Shown here: piece by piece, positions 11,006 through 23,551 of the stretch | Numbering within the stretch: position 1 is the first letter of the stretch | How the letters are laid out: every line of letters begins with the position of its first letter | Assembly (NCBI GenBank): GCA_011800805.1 | Contig: MPNW01000056.1 | Coordinates: forward strand, 324,178-388,177 | Direction: 5' to 3' | DNA from: Hirudo medicinalis | Lineage: Eukaryota; Annelida; Clitellata; Hirudinida; Hirudinidae | Length of the DNA stretch: 64,000 nucleotides | Notes under the pieces: generated by a model | Told to the model about the DNA's origin: nothing | The model's database searches: none | What the model saw: only the letters and a program-made list of their open reading frames with translations | Made by a program: the position numbers and the translations under genes

Positions 11006-13590
11006 ATGGCTGCTTCGGTGCAAGGCTTGAGAACCTTTGGTGAAAAACCCAAGCCTTTTCAAATCGATGATGATGGAGAGCTTTACTATGTTGGATCTGA
11101 AGTATGCCCACCCATTCTTTATTGATTATATATATAATTGATCGCAATTTTATTTAGCCGATCTTTTGAGTGCCTTTTATTTCTGAATCGGATGTGGAGG
11201 CACTTTTTAATCGCTTTACCGCTTATAAACTGCACCTATCCGAGGGCGCTCCATGGAGTTGTAGGTTTGGTTGCGAACATAACACATAACGGCTGTTGCT
11301 ACTACCATTGCATGCAGGAATGCAACCCGTTAAGCTAAACTTCAAGTCAAATATTTGGTGTAATATCTTATTCAAATTACTTTAATCATTATTTGGTTAT
11401 TGCATATAGCTTTCTAATGGTAATAAAATAATCTTGTAATGTAGGCAAATTTAACTATTTTGGTATCTAAAAAGCTGAAATTAGGTTTGATAAGATGTGG
11501 AGTGGCTGTCATATCAATCTCTATGACAGATTTGTGTTTCATTAACTGCTAGAAACATATGTTGAGCAAAGTTATTAGGTTACCTCTTGGCATGGAAGTT
11601 ACATTGTTTTTGAGGATTTCATATATATATATATATAGGTTGCTTAAATTGTTAATCTTTACATCTGCAACATAATAAGAAATTTGGTTCTAGGAAGTGT
11701 TGCAAATATTTGCCAGTTGATCTTAATATTTATTGTATCAAAATGCAGGTGATTTTGTGTTTGCAATTATTATTCTCAAACTTATATGAAGATTAACAGT
11801 TGTGAATTTTTCTGTAGATTTGATATGACCATGAACATAGCATGTGGTTAATTGAAATTTGTAGAGAACAATGTTTATCTTTGTATCCATAGTTGACAAA
11901 ATGTGGCATTTGCAATGATGATTTTTTAGTGAGGAATTAAACCAATATAGCAAGTATATATTACATTTTGTTATTTTACCTCTTTGTAAAGGTTAATATT
12001 TGTATAAATTCCTTATTTTTAGGTGGGAAACTACCTGCGAATGTTCCGTGGTTCTCTATACAAAAGATATCCATCCCTATGGCGCAGGCAGATGAGTGTG
12101 GATGAACGGAAAAAATTGTGCCAACTACGTAAATTGAATAACCTTTTTTAAGCCAAATTTCTTTACGGATAGACTAAAATTTGTTTTTTTAGTTGGATTT
12201 GGACAACATTCATTGGCATCAAACATAACGTTGTTGAAGGCTTCTGAAGTCGACGAAATATTTGATGGAAAAGATGATAAATACAAGGCTTTGACTGTTT
12301 CTTCTGATGTCAGCATTCCAAGGTTAATGGGACAGAATTCTGAATTTTCTAGGCATTTGGAATAAAAGGATTTTATTGATTTAATAGGGATATAAAATGC
12401 AAAAGAAGCAGTGGCTGGGTGCCAACTATTCCAAGTAGCTCTCATCATTTGGATGCTGTTCCTTGCTCCACCCTTATCAACAGAAATAGAGTTAGTTCAA
12501 ACAAAATCCGTACATATCCACTATGGTTAGTAATGCGTATGAAATCTCAATGTTTCATTTATCACAGTTCTAGTGTTAATCTATTGTTTCTCTTTTCTTA
12601 GCTATGATGACTTAGATCCTTCAATTATTCATGAAAATTCAAGTCAATCAGAAGTCTTGGTGCCTATAAGACTGGATATAGAATTTGAAGGGCAGAAATT
12701 GAGGGATTGCTTCACTTGGAATAAAAATGGTTTCAGTGATTGATTTTCATTGTTTTGTCAAAATCAATTAAGATGAATTTATTTTCAACAATTCTCAGAA
12801 CAACTTATAACACCTGAGCAATTTGCTGAAGTGTTGTGTGATGATCTGGACCTGAATCCCACTCATTTCATTCCTGCCATTTCTCAGTCTATCCGCCAGC
12901 AGATAGAATCATTTCCAGTCGATAACATTTTGGAGGATCAAACAGATCAGAGAGTTGTTATTAAGGTTATTTATTAACTTCTACATATTTGTTGAACAAT
13001 AATTTATTTTAAGTTATTCAAATTTGCAGTTGAATATACATGTTGGTAATATATCTTTGGCTGATCAGTTTGAGTGGGATTTATCAGAAAAAGATAACAG
13101 CCCAGAGGATTTTGCTGCTAAGTTATGTGCTGAACTTGGATTGGGAGGAGAGTTCTTGACTGCTATATCATATAGCATTAGGGGTCAACTTAGTTGGCAT
13201 CAAAGGACCTATGCATTTAGGTTTGGTTTTGTATTGCAGATACAAATATAGGTAATAGTTTAACCTATTTGGTATCCTTGGTTCTACCAGTGAGGCCCCA
13301 TTACCCCTTATAGAAGTTGCACTGAGAAATCCTTCAGAAGCTGACCAGTGGTGTCCATTTCTTGAAACTCTTACAGATGCTGAAATGGAGAAGAAAATAA
13401 GGGATCAGGACAGAAATACTAGGTAAGGAAGATTTATGTAAAGAAGTCAATGGATTAAATGCATATTAAACTTAGTTTTCTGAATGCATTTATTGTTAAC
13501 TTTTTAGTTATTTCAAATATTTGACTTCAATTTCAAAACATCTTTTTCAGGAGAATGAGAAGATTAACTCAAGCTGCGCCAACTTGGTGA
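11006..13590 (+). CDS. SMARCB1: SMARCB1/SNF5/INI1, SWI/SNF core subunit, 9 exons
   Basis: Core subunit of BAF/PBAF chromatin remodellers, acting in the nucleus. Exons 11006-11101, 12023-12128, 12193-12322, 12388-12525, 12602-12729, 12799-12965, 13030-13220, 13291-13422 and 13551-13590 give an open frame of 343 residues (full phase check); human is 385. The N-terminal winged-helix part reads [20 protein letters not shown]. Both SNF5 repeats follow: one through [11 protein letters not shown] and [10 protein letters not shown], one starting [10 protein letters not shown] and ending in [10 protein letters not shown]. The C-terminal basic helix ends [19 protein letters not shown]. The linker between the winged helix and the repeats is shorter than in vertebrates. 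A SINE lies in intron 1. STARD10 starts 460 bp downstream on the same strand. Confidence 0.96.
11155..11340 (-). mobile_element. tRNA-derived SINE, long-tail subfamily, copy in SMARCB1 intron 1
   Basis: Reverse orientation. Shares with 26715-26905 and 27760-27935 a left part beginning GAGTGCCTT with GATGTGGAGGCACTTTTT, a TATAAA...GCGCTCC joint, and a tRNA-like head whose box B appears here as GGTTGCGAACATAAC. Too decayed to be an active tRNA gene. Confidence 0.65.
11621..11638. repeat. TA dinucleotide microsatellite
   Basis: Uninterrupted (AT)n run inside SMARCB1 intron 1. Confidence 0.8.
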
Positions 13591-14050
13591 TTATTCAGAG
13601 ATATAGACACAAGAATACTTTTGTGATGGAGATAACTAAGAATTCGACAACGTTTTTTTCAGAGAATAAATCATCCTTATTTGTGTGAACTCTGCGTCAC
13701 TATATACTAAACTTTTTATGCAAATTAGCGTCAAGGGGAAGTGGTAATAAAAAACCATTTTGAGACATGGAAAAATGAATGGTGTGCCGAGTAACTTACT
13801 AGAGATTTGCGTGAATAACATCGTATCTTTTGTGGTTCACAATTTTACGGTACATTGATGACGGTTAATTAAATTAATTCCACCCTTTGATTGTTTGTAA
13901 TTAAACTGCAATTTAAAGATTTTTGGATGTTTTAAAACTCACGCCACAGTCGGGTGTTGTTCTATGTTTGTCTTGCTGCGAGATCGTAGACCGTTTTGCC
14001 TCACATTTCTTAATTTCAATTAAAACTGATTGATCATAAGGTCATTTACA
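13591..14050. other. Intergenic spacer, SMARCB1 3' end and STARD10 5' end
   Basis: 460 bp with no gene. It must contain the SMARCB1 polyadenylation site and the STARD10 promoter. The spacing would fit either an independent compact promoter or co-transcription; the sequence does not decide. Confidence 0.4.
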
Positions 14051-15828
14051 ATGAGTCTAGGAGTTGTTAAACCAGCGGATGACGACGATTTTAAAAGACT
14101 TAAAAAACTAGCGGAAAGCAACGAGGGTTGGACGTTGGTCTATAACAAGGAATCTCTTTGGGTTTGGACCAAGTCTAACGATGTTTCTAGTTTTAAAGTA
14201 TTGAAGGTTATTTGAATATATGATTTAATAAACGATTGCTCTGATACGACTGTATTTTGTATATAATTTAGGCTGCGACATCTGCACACATTCGTGTTTT
14301 GCGTTCGTGTTACAGTATTCTTTAAAATGTAGCGAGTAAGGTCTAAGATTTTTTTGTGAACATTTTCGCGGTAATGACGTGTGTGGCATAAGCAGAGACC
14401 AATGAAAATAGACACTTCTTATGGAATAGTTCATGTCTAGAACTCATTATCAGGAGAAATTCACAGTAACTGTCTCTAGGTTTCAATATTGTACCAATCA
14501 GCGTGACCTTTCTAAATCTCTGGCAATTGTTCATTGAAATTTCTTAAATTGGCGTATTTCTTTTTCTTATTCATGTTTCCTACCTATTGTTTAAGTGTCC
14601 TTTGGCTTGTCTTTTGAATGAAGTAAGATAAATAAATATTATGAAATAATTAAGAAGTTTTAGTCCCTGCAAGATAAATACATTATATTTTTTTAAAGAT
14701 TAGAGGTGTTTACCCAGATGTTAAAGTTTCAACTCTCTATGATGTAATACAAGACCCAAGCTACAGGAAGATATGGGACCCAACTATCATAGAAGGACGA
14801 GAGATCTGCAGAATAGATGCTAATAATGATATAGGGTACTATGCCAGTTAGTTTGTACAGATAATTTGTGTCATCATTTTTAAGAATATTCAATTGTTGT
14901 AAATATTTGTTTAGTGCAATTACCAAAGCCACTTGCAAATAGGGACTTTGTAACATTGAGGTCATGGCTAGACCTTGGGAAGGAAAAGATTATTGTGAAC
15001 CATTCTGTAAACCATGCTGTGAGTTGGAAATTTTGCAACATTTCATAAATATTTGTCCTCTTTTACTTGCAGACCATATGTAGGCTAAATATAACTATCA
15101 AACCTTAATTTAATGTCTTAGTAAGACAAGCAACCAAAAGCATATGGATCACATTGCCAATTTTGCAGTACTTCACAGTACTAATAAAACACTGACACTT
15201 TTTACAATCCCAGATATCCACTTTGATGATTTTTTTGTGCCTTCTGTGATTAAATTTAATTTTCTTTCTACTACTTTGAAGAGTGTACCCCCGACAAAAT
15301 CCTTTGTGAGGGGGATATCTTACATAACTGGCTACCTCATCAGGGCTTCATCTGAGAACCCTGATTTACCTGGGTGTGAACTAATATATGTTACTCAGTC
15401 AGATCCTAAAGGTTTGTTAAAATGTCTTGAATCTGAGACATTATTTATCCATGTCTTTCAAACCTTCATAATTCAACTATTTGTTGTAGGAAATTTACCA
15501 TCTTGGGTTGTTAACAAGGCCACTCAATGGCTAGCTCCAAAGGTGTGCTTCCTTAAATGGTCCGCATTCTTGCTGTAATGCTTCATACTCTCTGAGATAA
15601 AGCGTTTCATTGCAGGTCATAAGTAAGTTGCACAAAGCAAGTTTGGGCTATGAGGAATGGAAAGAAAAAAACAATCCCCAGTTTAAGCCGTGGATGTACC
15701 CACACCAGAGTGTACTCCCACCAGTGAATAGTAAAGACATTCTTTGCTTTAATAGTGATGATGATGGCATGGATGAAAACTACATTAGGGAAGAAGATGT
15801 CAAGGTGGACACCATGATAAGGCAATGA
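14051..15828 (+). CDS. STARD10: STARD10-like START-domain lipid-transfer protein, 6 exons
   Basis: Cytosolic phospholipid-transfer protein of the PCTP/STARD10 group (family members bind phosphatidylcholine and phosphatidylethanolamine). Exons 14051-14206, 14699-14846, 14915-15018, 15282-15411, 15490-15542 and 15616-15828 give 267 residues (full phase check); human is 291. START-domain landmarks seen: SLYDV-type TLYDVIQDPSYRKIWDP, the NDIGYYAMQLPKPLANRDFV block, FVRGISYITGYLIR, LIYVTQSDPKGNLPSWVVNK and the end helix LHKASLGYEEWKE. The tail is acidic (SDDDGMDENYIREEDVK), as in STARD10 but not PCTP. The ATG at 14051 is the first in frame. Converges with FERRY3. Confidence 0.93.
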
Positions 15829-16318
15829 ATTCATTCTTTCACTCACTTTGAATCAAAATTTTTAATTTGTTTTCAATTCTGTTTGAACATCGTGTCAATT
15901 TGACTGATGATACCTTCAGCGATCTCATTTCTACTTGGCGTAGCGCTATTTTTACCACAACTTGCTGCTGACTTATATATATATATATATATATAAACTG
16001 CATATATGCTTTAGTTAGTAGTTTGTGCTTTCCAATCAGTCCCAATCATTAAACCAAGTTCCAAGATTTTAAGATTGTTACAGACATCCTGAACTGAGTG
16101 GTCATTTGATGTACTTGTATTTCAAATGTTTAAAAGATGTCGTCTAATGTAGTCTCATCCCAATGACTTGGCATCAAATGAAGAATGGATTGAGCCATCT
16201 GATGGGCCATAAGTGACTTGCATCCCATTTTTTACTTTGTCTGCTTGTTTAACATTAATTCAGAATAATTTAAAATTAAATGATTGTTCAAAAATAAAGG
16301 ATTGTTCATTTTGGTGAC
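15829..16318. other. Convergent intergenic region with TA microsatellite
   Basis: Holds the 3' UTRs of STARD10 and FERRY3. A (TA)n run lies at about 15975-15996. AATAAA occurs near 16293 on the plus strand. No gene. Confidence 0.5.
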
Positions 16319-19137
16319 TTAAGACTTTGCAATGACAGGATTGGACATCCTAAATATTGATGGCATCATTGTACTTAAACTTGAGAAAGTTTCATCAGAC
16401 AGGGCCTGAAAAGGAATAGCTTAACAATAAGAAAATGTTTATATTGGCAAAAAGTAAATAGTTTACCTGTGGTACTAGGAACTGAATATTGAAAGAACAA
16501 TATGGTAATTCCATTATGAATCCTTTAATACATTTGAAGATGAGTTCAGCCCTTTTTAGGCACCATGGAATTGTCATTTCCTAAGTTGATATTGGAAGTA
16601 ACTTTTGAGTAAGTCCAAATCAAACAGGATAAATGTTTGCAATAACCTCAGTCATTTCATGGACTAAGAACAGAGGTAAAGTCAATGTAGTGATGTCATT
16701 CTGGAAGGCAGTCTTGATGACATTCCTGCAAGCAACGATCACTGGATGACGTGATGAAATCTCTCCTTGAAGAGAATCATCCACAACAAGATGAAAGACT
16801 ACATGGATTTCTGATAGATTTGAATGCCTTGTTATGTAGAAGTCCCCTGTGTTCATCCTAGTGGACAGAGAAGGGGGCTGAAATATCAATCAACATTGCA
16901 GGGCTATGTGCATGTGTTACTAATCTATGCATTTTCTATGCATATACTAATCTATGCATGGCATTTTCTTTTTCCAGAAATATTTTATATTTATAATAAG
17001 GTCTGTCAAACCTTTACCTATCAAGTGACCATTGATACTAAGAATTAATTTAAAGAATTGAACCCATATTTGCCATATGTGATTAATACACTAATTCAAT
17101 GCCCTAATATAAGTATCTATTATTTCTTTAAGCTTCATATTTAACAATCAATCATAAAACCATGCAAAACATTTGAAGTAAACATAAATAAAGCACCTTT
17201 CCTTGATGGTCATTAACTTTTGATGTCTCTGCATCTTTCAGGCAGAAGTTAATTTTATCCATTTGCTGTTCTAAACTAGGAAAATGAAAATCTGTTGATT
17301 GGTCACAAACCCTGGAAAATTCTGAAATTTTAAAACTTTTCATTGACTTTCACTGAGAATGTCTGAAGTGAAATTAAAGTAAATCCTTCATGCCTATAAT
17401 GTTACGAATGCAAAGATGCGTGTTAATGCCATCAGATCAAGATATAAGCCAAAATGGTCAATGTAACCACAAACAATACTTGGCCTGATTAACCCAAACT
17501 TAATCATATAGAGGCTTAAGTTCATTGCTAGTTAACTATTTAGTGGTTATAACATTTTAGAAGTACAAAAAAAAATGAGTTCACCCCTTTTGATGCCACT
17601 GAAAGAATTGAGTCTGTTGTCCACTAAGAGGACTAAGCCACATATGGCATAAGAGTAAAGAGAGATGGCAGTCTGGACATGCAAACCAGATGGCATTCTG
17701 CAGTGGCAATAACATCCTTAAATTAAAATTCATACTAATTTACATCAAAATAATGATAAATGCAACTGATGTTGTATCAAAAGCTAACTCAGTGACATGA
17801 AGTCTACACAAATCAAAAACATCACAGCTTATCAGTCTCAAATTGTGACTTGTCTTCATTTGAGCACCTGGAAAGTAATCAACTAACTTTTAATGAATCT
17901 AACAAATTTGTAAGAACAAGTGATGACCCAAATGAACTGTAAAACTTTCTTCCCTTCGGGTATATCCTGTAGATTTTGCAATTTCTGATGGTTTGCTGAA
18001 GACATCATTTTGGTCTACTAGTTTTGAACTGAAACGATATCGAGTGTCATACAACATTATAACAGTATAAATGAACAGAACGTTCAGATGTTGTAAACAT
18101 AAAAAATGGCAACAAAGTCTTAAACCTGTCATTTCCTGATGTGTGTTCAATCTGCAATCTTTCGTATAACTTCATAACTTTATCCACGTATTGTCGTTTT
18201 TGCTTTTCCTTCAAACTGCAAATTTCACTGGTCCACCGACTGGATTCCATCTCAAAAACAGAGTTAAACAGCACTCGTTTTGCAGAGCAATCAAGCCAAT
18301 TAATAGAAGAAAATTAAGATAATATTAAAATAATTATTAATTTGTGGTACCTCTGCCATTTCAATTTGTTTCTTTGCGAGCTGATTGACATGATGGTCAC
18401 TATATTTTACACCAATATTTAACAATGCGTCCTCCATCTCCTCCCGGCATCTTAAAAATGAGATGTAAACAAAATAAAAATGTAATAACTATTATAAAAA
18501 GACATAGCACTTACTGTTCCTCAACTTTTGCTATGGTTTCGTCTCTATGTACCAACAGTGTTGACACTGTCAAAGCATAGCTATGCTCCAATTCAAGAAG
18601 GTAGTCAATGAATTTGGAATGTATTAAGGAATGGTACACATCAGAAAAAATTGTTTCGTTAGAGATAAGTTCCATCTTACTAAACTCAAGGTGACCCTAA
18701 TTCAGAACACAACAATTACACACTTTAATTTTGAGACAGAAATAGATTCAGACCTCAGCAAATGATCTTTTCCAAAAATGTATTATTGTAGCTGCATTTA
18801 TTGGTCTCCTTAATTTCCTTTCTGATTCTTCATCTTGCATTTTACTTGACTGGTTCTTTAGAAAGTTAAGCAACTCAACGCACAAGTCTGAAAATGTAAA
18901 TTTCCTATAATAATAATTCAAAAACATTTTACTAAATCCTGCTTAATACAAAGTAAGAATAACTAAGGTAGGGTTTAACATGCCTCGCCAATATTTAATA
19001 GGTATTTTGTGGCGCTGAATAAGCCTGGTGCCTAGCTCAAATAAATATTCACGATTAGAAAATATTTCGTCTACTGAAACCCTAAGTAAAAAGTGCTTGG
19101 TCCCATAAAGAAAGTTAAAGATAAATGCATCTTCCAT
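16319..19137 (-). CDS. FERRY3: FERRY complex subunit 3 homologue (C12orf4, DUF2362 family)
   Basis: Homologue of human C12orf4/FERRY3, a subunit of the Rab5-linked FERRY complex that carries mRNAs on early endosomes. Translation starts [16 protein letters not shown] at 19137. Successive exons give [15 protein letters not shown] (18900-18750), [18 protein letters not shown] (18690-18530), [20 protein letters not shown] (18450-18350) and [20 protein letters not shown] (18285-18130). The strongly conserved C-terminal half reads [20 protein letters not shown] (16850 down), [16 protein letters not shown], then [20 protein letters not shown] (16577 down) and FLVPQ. The last exon (16395-16319) reads [18 protein letters not shown] and ends VIAKS. 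The block near 17900-17230 is not fully resolved. Family identity comes from memory of the human C-terminus. Confidence 0.8.
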
Positions 19138-20084
19138 TTTCTCTTCTTAAGAAAGAGCGTCAAGATAAACTAAGTGAAAATTTATGATCCTCTATATTCC
19201 CGTGATCGCAGAATCGAAACTTTGTTGGCAAAGATACATCAATGCCTTCATGTAAATGTATTATTCGTAACTAAAGCAATAAACTTAGCAATAAAGTTTT
19301 TCTGTATTATGTTGACAATTTATAACTAATATCGTGGGTTAACATTTTGGCTTAACATTCTGGCGAAAGCTAAAATTAATAAATTAGATTTATTGATTTT
19401 ATGCGTATTGGTTTAGAAAAGTTTCATTACACGATTCATTAATTCAGAAACAGTTATTGATGGTTTGTCGCATCAAGTTTTTGAAATTTTGTATAGCCGA
19501 CGACTTGAGCTGTCTCGATGAGTAGAGTTACGGACCTCTGGATTTAGCCTTCAAATTGTCCTTAGTGTCTTGTATACTGTAAGTTTGAGTGATTATTTCT
19601 GCGATAACATCCGAGCATAAATCTCTTAGAGCAACGGTCTATAGACATTTGATGCAGAGCCGCGTTATTTATATTTTCAGGCAGTTGGAGTTTTATTCAT
19701 TTGATACATAAAATTTAAAATCGCCGAAAACTGGTATAACTCTTTATATTATTAGGACAATGTTTTTATTGAAGATTACAGGACCAGCACACATTGTACT
19801 GGTGGAAGTGAGTGATTACACTCTTAATGTTTCATTTCAATACCTTGTGAATATATTTCGCATCTTCCGATCTATCAATATTAGTTACTTGTTTGACCAG
19901 ACCTTATACTTTAAAAAAATAGGATGTGTATGCATCCTCATACTTAAGCTTATAAAGTAAATATTTCACCATTAATAAACATTGTATGAAAATCTCACAG
20001 TAAGGCTTTGTTTCAGCCTTCTCTTCAGCATCCTGCAATGTTAAAGTCTTCTTAGATCATTTGGAAATTTAAAACATTTTGGCA
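19138..20084. other. Divergent intergenic region, FERRY3 and HSF-domain gene; possible 5' exon
   Basis: Carries the 5' flanks of both genes. A stretch ending at 19807 before a good donor (GAA|GTGAGT) and an acceptor near 20015 (TTTGTTTCAG) suggest a non-coding first exon for the HSF-domain gene. The open frame at the 5' side does not run into the HSF frame. Confidence 0.4.
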
Positions 20085-20855
20085 ATGACTTATCATATGG
20101 AGAATTACTTGAATGGAGAAATACACAAAGCTTCTAAAATGTCTGAAGACACTGCAGTCCTTTTCCCTGCCAAGCTTTTCCGAGCCGCGAATGCCCGCAG
20201 TGGTCTTATTGAATGGTCAGATGATGGAAGTGCCTTACAAGTGAACAGCCTTACTTTCGAGCATCTCGTCATGTCCTTACACCCTAACCTTGTGGAAATT
20301 CCAAATTTTGCAAATTTTCGACGTCAAATGAGAGCTTATGGGTTTGGTTGGTCACTTCTTTTTGGGGACATTTTTGAATTCAGACATAATTATTTTAAGA
20401 GAGGCAGACCTGATCTGTTGAAGTGTGTCTTAACAAGAAGAAAACAAATCAAGTTTGATGCAGCCAAAAGATATGTGCATAATCAAAGAAGTCTGAGGTT
20501 TGACCCTGATTATCCCAAAGTTAGATCTTCATTTGGGATCGTGAAGAGGCAGTACCATCGGAAACAAAAGATAAAACCATTTAATTCTGGGAGACTGCTC
20601 CTATCAGAAGAAATAGATGAATACAATCAAAAAGATGGTGTTCTGGAAGACTTTCTTTCATCAAAGAATTTGAAGAACTGTGCTGCACTTCCTATGAGAC
20701 TAACTGACAACATTGATTTTGAACTACACCACAGCTGTTTGAGTTGGTTCTTGCAACAGGACCCAATGTGTGCAAGACATTATGAGCAGGATATGCTGAT
20801 GGATTGCTTAAGTCACATGACAGACCTTGTGAAAATTCCCATTTACTTTTATTAA
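20085..20855 (+). CDS. HSF-type DNA-binding domain protein, single coding exon
   Basis: 256 residues in one exon. Residues about 25-120 form an HSF DNA-binding domain: LFPAKLFRAAN, the conserved tryptophan in GLIEWSDDGSALQVN, NFANFRRQMRAYGFGW for the recognition helix (canonical FxSFVRQLNxYGF), then EFRHNYFKRGRPDLLKCVLT. The usual SFVRQLN is altered to NFRRQMR. There is no heptad-repeat HR-A/B oligomerisation region after it, so it resembles the short divergent HSFY/HSF5/HSFX-like proteins more than HSF1. The first in-frame ATG is 20085. Stop TAA at 20853-20855. Whether it is heat-responsive is unknown; the family suggests a germline-type regulator, which is only an inference. Confidence 0.8.
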   Translation: MTYHMENYLNGEIHKASKMSEDTAVLFPAKLFRAANARSGLIEWSDDGSALQVNSLTFEHLVMSLHPNLVEIPNFANFRRQMRAYGFGWSLLFGDIFEFRHNYFKRGRPDLLKCVLTRRKQIKFDAAKRYVHNQRSLRFDPDYPKVRSSFGIVKRQYHRKQKIKPFNSGRLLLSEEIDEYNQKDGVLEDFLSSKNLKNCAALPMRLTDNIDFELHHSCLSWFLQQDPMCARHYEQDMLMDCLSHMTDLVKIPIYFY

Positions 20856-21059
20856 GCTATGTTTTCTAGTGAACTTTTGTGTATTAAGCAATTTGAACTC
20901 TATTCAATTTTTTTTATCAAACCTTTGCTTGGAAATTGTTTTATTAATGATCATAAAAATATATGTGTATATACAAAGTCATCTGGCTAAAAAAATTGGA
21001 TGGATGGGATAAATTCAGTAGAATGTTAAAGGATTGAGGTGGAAAAAGTGTCACAAAAT

Positions 21060-21695
21060 TCAAACAAAATTCATGAACATTCTCAAGAAATACAGCAATG
21101 GCAGGAGGAGAACGAATAGGTTCGTATGTTGTAGGTGATTCGCAGAATTGCATCCATCTGAGTCATCACAGTAGCACATCTCTCTCCAAACTCCATTGTC
21201 TTCATATGTCCATCTGCAACCCCAAGCAACCCCAGTATCTGATCTTGAACCACATCTCCTGGTCTGCTTCATCCATCCAAACCCTGTTTATTGTAAAAAT
21301 GATATTTACATTTATGAAATTGCTAGATTTTGATCTGGAAGAAATTTGGATTTTTTTAACTCACAGCCTGGACTCTGCCTTGTTATTTTTAAGCAAAATG
21401 TGCCAGGTGTTCTGGTTTCAAAACTCTGACAGTCGACCAAGGCGTTAATGTTTCTGTCAAAAGGTTTGCTTGTCGGACAAGAGTCATCTTCGTTGCTGTC
21501 ACATTGGTAGCATTGCAGTCCACTAACTGTAGAGTGAGATAATCTCATTATTTCTAAGGGGTCACTATGTATAATTAATGAAAAGATGAATCATATTTTT
21601 ATTTAAATAATAATAACACACTTTGAATAATAACCTGAGTCTATGACAGCTAAAAGTCCGATCACGGATACTATCAAGCGTCCGTAATAAGACAT
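21060..21695 (-). CDS. Small GPI-anchored Ly6/three-finger protein (quiver/sleepless-like), 3 exons
   Basis: Exons 21695-21635, 21526-21365 and 21283-21060 join in phase into 148 residues (full phase check). The N-terminus is a signal peptide (MSYYGRLIVSVIGLLAVIDS). The mature part starts GLQCYQCDS, the classic LxCYxC opening of Ly6/uPAR domains, and has ten cysteines ending CYCDDSDGCN, the usual five-disulphide three-finger pattern with terminal CN. The C-terminus, LFVLLLPLLYFLRMF, is a hydrophobic GPI-attachment signal. Family members tune ion channels or nicotinic receptors at the cell surface; the particular partner cannot be read from sequence. The spacing of the GWxxW...RRCG segment is like quiver/sleepless-type proteins. 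Confidence 0.85.
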
Positions 21696-23551
21696 CGTTT
21701 ACACCTGTCTTGATACCTGAAATAGATAAGTAAACATAGGTGATGAAATTTAGCGCAGGATAAGGTATAAATGTATCTATGGTTTTAAAACTTAATAAAG
21801 TACAAAATACTGTTTTAAAAATAATATATTTATATTCATAAATTCTAATTGCATTAAGTTGGGTAATATGCTGTTTTACGTACAGTTTATTATCTAAATT
21901 GAATTTGAAAAAGCGAGCTTACAATCCCAGAACATATAAAATTATTTCATCTGAAATAATGCAATTCTAACTGGCAATCCAAGACGGATGTTAATATCGC
22001 GTTAATGCGGAGATTATTCATCTTGTTAAATTCTATGTTAGGAATCGTCCGTAAATGCCGCTACGCTTTTGACCAATAGAGATAAAAGGACAGTCTCCCT
22101 CATACCCCCTCGAAGACATTCGAAAATAAATACTATTAAATAGAGTTGCCGATATTTTAAAAATTATTGAATATCGATATATCGAGTTAAGTTGCATAAC
22201 TAATGGTGGTTCTAACCACAGATCCTATTGTTGATCAAATCGTTTTTTAGTTACTTTCTCTTAAGAAACAAACACACAAATAGAATAATTCAAGATTTAT
22301 TCGGCAGATATATTGTTACGTTTTGTATTATAACGTAAAGTAATATCGAGTAACGTCCAACAAAGGAGGGTTTGGTTAAGTACGTTTATTCGCCTGACCA
22401 CAACAACTACTATACAACTACTCGGACAAAGGAAACAAAGAGTGAAGTCGGAACCGCGGAGTGGGCGTGGCCCTGAATATCAAACATAGATATTACAACA
22501 TGCACTTGTCTCCACAACATATATTATTTTGTAACAAAAACTTCTTGTGTACACAACTCAACACAGGTTTATGAAGGTGGCTCTTTAACATCCTGCATCT
22601 ACTTCCGTTACAAATACTATTCATCCGGAACACTACTCTTTCCGAATGTATAGAGCTAGGATAGCAAGATATTTCGTAGCTATCTCATATAATACAAGGT
22701 AGCTTTCCTTCTCGGCCTGCCAAAAAAAGCTGATTTTCCTTCCTCTAAAACGGTGCCTCAGAAAAATATAACTTTATTTCTGAGGATATAGAGGATTCTT
22801 TTTTTGCGGAGGGGAATGACGCAAAGTCCTTAACAGTTAAGGCTTAGCTTGTAGTGACAGCTGCCGCACAAGAGTCCCATTCGATCCCACTGATTCCATT
22901 ACATTTACATATAACGAGCACTTCATCGACGACAAATATTTCCATATTTGAATTGATTCTATCGCCATTATTCTCACAAATGATCACAAACAAAGCTCGC
23001 AAGTATTTAAGTACTATTAAAGAATATTTTTATCGTTTGCTTGCTTGTTGAATTAACTGACTCCACCAAAGAAACAGCCTGACCACCTTGTTTTCTTTCA
23101 CGGTCTTTCATTTTTATGAACAGGAGATTAGCGGAGTGAATCCACAATGGAACACCAAAACAGAGAAACAAAACAGGTATTCTCTTTTTTAATCAACAAA
23201 GGATGTATGAACAAAACGGTCAGGTTAGTAAATCTATCCAGAAAGGGATAAATAGTTTTCCATTCCACAAATTGTTGTTTTAGGAGAATTAATCCTCCTT
23301 AATAAGGTTTTTGTTTACAACAGCGCGTCTACCACTAGTAGTTGATGTGCTCAAATGCCAAGCCCCAAAACATAAAAACCGAATTAATCATCTCTCAAAA
23401 GCTGCTACCTCATTCAAAATCTTTTTATATCTAGTAAAAAAGAAAGCGTTCTAAACAAATTGCTTAGTAAAAATATGAAATTTGCAAACTACAGGAACTA
23501 GGTACAATTCCTTTTTAAATATCTATTTCACAAATTATTATTTTACTGAGA
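21696..23551. other. Intergenic, includes a probable solo LTR
   Basis: No gene found. Contains the LTR-like block 22314-22500. Elsewhere A+T-rich unique DNA with short meaningless frames. Confidence 0.4.
22314..22500 (-). mobile_element. Possible solo LTR (Gypsy-like)
   Basis: On the minus strand the block begins TGTTGTAATATC, contains a GC-rich middle (CCACGCCCACTCCGCGG), an AATAAACG polyadenylation-like site, and ends AACGTAACA. So it has TG...CA ends, a short TGTT/AACA inverted repeat and LTR-like order. No internal region and no clear target-site duplication, so this is tentative. Confidence 0.4.
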
